Part shown: positions 60,300-64,000 of the stretch, one piece after another | How positions within the stretch are numbered: the first letter of the stretch is position 1 | Layout of the letters: every line of letters begins with the position of its first letter | Assembly (NCBI GenBank): GCA_008477525.1 | Contig: SPDT01000008.1 | Coordinates: 124,001 to 188,000 of the forward strand | Length of the DNA: 64,000 nucleotides | Origin: Hypomyces perniciosus | Taxonomy: Eukaryota; Ascomycota; Sordariomycetes; Hypocreales; Hypocreaceae | Reading direction: 5' to 3' | Program-made: the position numbers and the translations under genes | Notes under the pieces: generated by a model | What the model was told of the DNA's origin: nothing | Databases searched by the model: none | The model's input: the letters and a program-made list of their open reading frames with translations, nothing else

Positions 60300-63060
60300 A
60301 TAGCGCTATTTTCAATTGCCTTAAAGCTATAAGTAGCCGTTTTATGCCTAACTAGGCTATTAATAAATGTAATAAATTTGTTAAAAAGGAGGCTAAAGAT
60401 ATAGATAATATCCTATCTTTTATAGAATATATTAATAACTTTTATACTATATTTAATTATTTATATAGTAATTAAAAGCCTAGTATATATATTAGTTTAA
60501 GGGGCTGCTTTAATTAAATAAAGGATTAATTTAAGAAATGCCCTTATAATTGCAAATATTAGTAAATATTTAAACACTACTAGACAGTATTATATATATA
60601 GATTAAAGAGATAAACCTATTATAGTAAAGATAACTGACAGCTAAGTAAATTAAAGAGGTTTGCAAGTATATTAATAAAAATAAATAGGTGGGTCTATAC
60701 TTAAAGCTAAGGAATAGGGCATAAAAAGGGAAAAGTAACTATTTAAGTAGCTTGACTGCAGCTTTAATTAACTTAACTTTAATTAGTTCCCTTAAACTAA
60801 ATATAAAGGTCTTCTTAATACTTAAAAGACAGGCTCATATACTCTTTATAAATATACTCTTTAATAACTATAATACTATATACCTAATAAATAATAAAGA
60901 CTTGCTTAAACCTAGCACCTTTATATTAAATAAATTAGATAATAAGATTAAGGCTAATATAACCTTTTTTAACGTGCTTAGAAAGGGGAATTATAGGCTT
61001 AAAAAGCTTATAAATAATATAAAAGGTATACGGACTAAAGATTTTATATTAAAGGATATTATGATTATAAAGGGCTTTTTATATTAATATAGTATTGAAG
61101 GCAAAGCTATAGAAAGTTAATATATAGTATTAAAGGTATAATTGCTTTTTGCATTTTAAAACGCTTAAGTAAAATATGATTATAGTAAACCTTTAAAGGA
61201 AGTATAATTTAATTTTCCTATAATATAACCCTGTATTTACCTATACCAATCTCTTAAATAATTATATTAATTTAATGCTATATTATACTACTTTTATACC
61301 TAAAATCACTTTTAATTTAAAGAAGTAATGCGCTAAGTGTATATATAGGTCTTTAAGAGATCCTTTACTTTTAAGGAATAATTCTAAGTATCTTTAGCAC
61401 TTGCGATTAAGATATTTTAGTCTTAAAGCGCTAAAAAAGTTAATATATACTGCAAGGAATATATAAATTAATAATACTAAGCAGATTAATTATAAAGTAT
61501 TTTATTAGGGGTAACTAATATACGCAATACATTTATATTTTTCTCGTTAAAGCTTACCCGAGAAAAATCAATTGTTTATTTAAACAGTTACTTAATTAAA
61601 AAAGCTTAAAGGTATAAAGATATATAGATAGACCTAGTTTAATACAGACTAACCTTCTTCCCCCTTTAATATATAACTTTACCTGTAAATATATAGCCGC
61701 TAAGGTATATAAAGGTAACTGTTAGTTGCTTTTAGCTGCTAGCATTATAATTAAATAATGTGCAGTATCTTTTAGTCCCCTATATTACTTAATTGCCACT
61801 TTATGGTTCTGTTAGGAGTGCGGTTCCCGCGCTTGATACTAGTCGTTGCGTGTGGGTGTATATATATTGTGTGTATATTTTAGAGTGCCAATTCCCCCTC
61901 GACAAAGTATATACTTTTATATATATCATTTAAGTTATCTTAAAACGCCTACTTGAATATAAATCCTAAAGACTATTTTACTATATTTAATAGGATCTTT
62001 AGGACTATAAAGAAAACTATAATAGCAGTAATTAATTGTTTATTTTAAAAGATAAATATAGTAGGTAGGTAAAAAGCTTTATTATTAATAGAGAAGAAGG
62101 GTTAGACTGTAATAAATATACTGTTTAATTTTAATAGTAAAGTTAAAGGGTAGTTTAAAGTATTTATTTACTATTATTACTAAAATAACAATATATTAAT
62201 AATAGGGATACACGGAAAAATAGGCTATAAAAAGGAATCGCGCGCTTAAAGGATTACTTTTAAATATATGCCTGTTAATACCTATAATCCTAATAGCGGA
62301 ATTAAGCGCGCAAATAAAAAGGTTACTATACAGTTAATTAAAATATTATATAAAGCAAGCTTACTAAAGTAATTATAGCCTAAGAGTATAGTAGCTGCAG
62401 TATAGCTAATTAATATTAGCCTTTTATATATATAAAGAATATATTTATTTATAGATATATTAGAATAATAGTTCTGTAATTATACCTTTATTTTAATAAA
62501 AGAGTATAATATAGATTTAAGACTTAATTAAAGCAGTATTTATATATATAGCTGCTGCGTTTATATATTAAATTAAAACTGTAAACTAGTGCGAGATAAA
62601 AGGAAGTTTAAGATAAAGCCTAAAGGGATTATAGGGTATTTTATTAGCTATTTTACTATTAATATATATTAAATATAAATCCTTTACTTTAAGAAAGTTA
62701 TTATAATAAAGAATATTAAGTTTAATAAAACTAGGTTTTATAATTTTAAACTTAATAGCATTAAATAGCTACTGGTTATTAAGCTTTAAAAGCTATTTAA
62801 TAATATTAAACTTAAAAAAGGAGGAAAGATTTAATTTTATATCTTTACTATATTTATATAATATCCTTTAAGTAAAGGAATTAATAAAGTATTTAAATTT
62901 AAAGGTAAAAGTGTTAAAGAGTATTAAGATAATATTGAAAGCTTTACTAATATAAATAAACTTACTTTAATACCTATTAGACTTTAAACGCCCTATAAGA
63001 CTTTTAAAGGAAACCTAAAAAGCATCTTAAATAAAAGCTAGGAGTATACTTTTATAAATC
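60300..63060 (+). pseudogene. Copia-B: RIP-inactivated Ty1/copia gag, protease and integrase, split by LTR-Y3
   Basis: Gag-type sequence with a degraded C-x-C...H...C knuckle lies around 60,495-60,545 (LRGCFN..KD.FKKCPYN). The protease region follows, including a frame still open for 111 codons at 60,752-61,087, where a mutated D-S-G-type segment is followed by LKDIMIIKGFLY, matching the copia LKDV....NLL end. After LTR-Y3 the integrase reads TYNPNSGIKRANKK (near 62,268-62,310) and a later segment KFKIKPKGIIGYFI (near 62,608-62,650), equivalent to the KL.P.....GY..G motif of copia. It aligns with Copia-A at 12.1-13.1 kb. RT and RNase H were not found. Confidence 0.75.
61501..61906 (+). repeat. 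LTR-Y copy 3: solo LTR in Copia-B
   Basis: 406 bp, TTTATTAGGGGTAAC to CCCCCTCGACAAA, flanked by GTAT at 61,497-61,500 and 61,907-61,910 (AGTAT if one end is taken a base shorter). It is moderately RIP-mutated, mostly in its left half. It has the same orientation as copy 1. Confidence 0.88.
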
Positions 63061-63772
63061 CTTTATTACTAGAAACAGTATATAAAGAAGTAAAGGATTA
63101 ATTAACATAGTAAGCTAATAAAGATAATTGTTATAGCTAAAAAATAAAAAAAACTAGTAAAAATACAGCGCTTAAAATATAAAGGAATTATTAGATAGAT
63201 TTGCTATTACAGATAAATAGGTTAAAGAGATAATTCTATTAATAAATAAAGTTATATAATACAGTAAAGAAAGTCTATAATAGTATAGAAGCGCAAGACT
63301 ATATAGAGATACTTTTATAAAAGTAGTTAATAATTATTTTCTTGAAAGGGAGAAAAAAAAGATAACTTAAAGTAGTTAAGGTAGAATATATTTAATAGTA
63401 GTAGGTCTTTTTAAGATAATAGATATATACTTACTGCAGGATTAATAAAGTATATTAAATAATGCTTAAAAAAGCCTTTAAATAGTCTCTATAGTATTTA
63501 CTGCAGCTTATAATTAAAAATCTACTTAAATGCTTAGCGCAGCTTTATTAAAGCTGGTAATATACTTAAAAGATTTAGTGAAACTGCTAAATAGTTAAAA
63601 AAAGCTTAAAAACTACCTATTAAAAAATTAATTCTTTAAAGCTATATAACGGGAGATTAATATATTATATAAGTAAAGCATATAAAAGGAGATTAAACAA
63701 TTAACAGCACGCTTAAGACCTTTACCTGTTAAGTAGGTGTTTATATATAAATTTAATAAAAAAGGGAAGTTA
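63061..63772. other. Unassigned RIP-degraded stretch
   Basis: No intact frame. A plus-strand reading around 63,440-63,700 (YLNA*RSFIKAGNIL, KLPIKKLIL) looks protein-derived, but I cannot place it in a family. It does not read as copia RT, so Copia-B either ends or is interrupted near 63,060. Confidence 0.3.
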
Positions 63773-64000
63773 AAATAATAATAATAATAATAATATCCTA
63801 TTAACATCCTATAGTAAAAGGCCACTAATCCCAGTAAGGTAAAAGGATATACTATACTAGGTTTAACTATAGCATTACTAATAGATATATAAGCTCCCTT
63901 ATATAGTATTTTATTACCTTAATAGGTATAGTCTTCTAGCTCTTTTCCTATTAATAGGTTAAAAAGACATATAAATTTTATATAATGTATTAAGTGACTG
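63773..64000 (-). mobile_element. LINE-3: 3' end of a third Tad-like LINE, opposite orientation
   Basis: The reverse complement aligns with the last 200 bp of LINE-1 and LINE-2, including AGAAGACTAT and GATTAGTGGCCTTTTACTATAGGA. It ends in an ATT repeat tail (plus-strand (TAA)n at 63,773-63,795). The body runs off the right edge of the window. The 65-codon open frame at 63,628-63,825 spans the tail and is not a gene. Confidence 0.85.

Noticed and set aside
1..64000. CRISPR array, bacterial operons or phage genes
   Set aside because: No regularly spaced repeats were seen. Introns, RIP and fungal retroelements show eukaryotic DNA.

Overview
The window looks like a filamentous ascomycete chromosome, most likely of the order Eurotiales (Aspergillus/Penicillium type). 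Genes carry short introns (47-81 bp) with GT...AG ends. The gene products resemble filamentous-fungal families, short TACGGAGTAC-type motifs are present, and about four fifths of the DNA is AT- and TpA-rich transposon remains with stop codons throughout. Recognisable reverse transcriptase, integrase and RNase H frames survive, but CAA/CAG/CGA/TGG codons have become TAA/TAG. That is the expected mark of repeat-induced point mutation (RIP). The assignment to order is an inference.

Positions 1-47,632 form a nested stack of retroelements. The outermost traceable layer is a Ty1/copia element (Copia-A). Its integrase lies at 11.6-14.1 kb, its RT at 21.6-21.9 kb and its RNase H at 35.0-35.8 kb. It is split by a 7.4-kb Ty3 chromovirus (Gypsy-A1, 14,132-21,579, duplicated target GGCTA) and by a solo LTR (LTR-X, duplicated target AATTC). 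LTR-X was itself split by two head-to-tail Tad-like LINEs (22,166-34,615) that share one target-site sequence. LINE-1 holds two later solo LTRs, and Gypsy-A1 holds a 420-bp TRIM-like miniature LTR element. To the left, a Ty3 gag-pol (Gypsy-C) fills 1-7.6 kb, and an LTR preceded by a polypurine tract ends at 11,627. To the right lie a second Ty3 element (Gypsy-B, 36.1-40.5 kb) and a second chromovirus copy (Gypsy-A2, 40,490-47,632).

Positions about 47,800-59,200 are a gene island of ordinary composition. It has three apparently intact genes, all on the minus strand: a saccharopine reductase (Lys9-like, 5 exons, 457 aa), a secreted GH3 beta-glucosidase (3 exons, 741 aa) and a multi-pass membrane protein (2 exons, 362 aa). 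Between them are decayed relics of a nucleoside-phosphorylase-type NLR domain, of the C-terminus of a class V chitinase/killer-toxin-like protein, and of ankyrin repeats. The three intact genes share no obvious pathway, and nothing here shows a biosynthetic cluster.

From about 59,200 to the end the sequence is RIP-degraded again: a second copia element (Copia-B) carrying a solo LTR-Y, an unassigned stretch, and the 3' end of a third LINE in the opposite orientation. No rRNA, convincing tRNA, CRISPR array or bacterial-type operon was seen. The most notable items are the TRIM-like element with an empty site in the paralogous Gypsy-A2, the fully resolvable nesting order, and the mosaic pattern of RIP damage.
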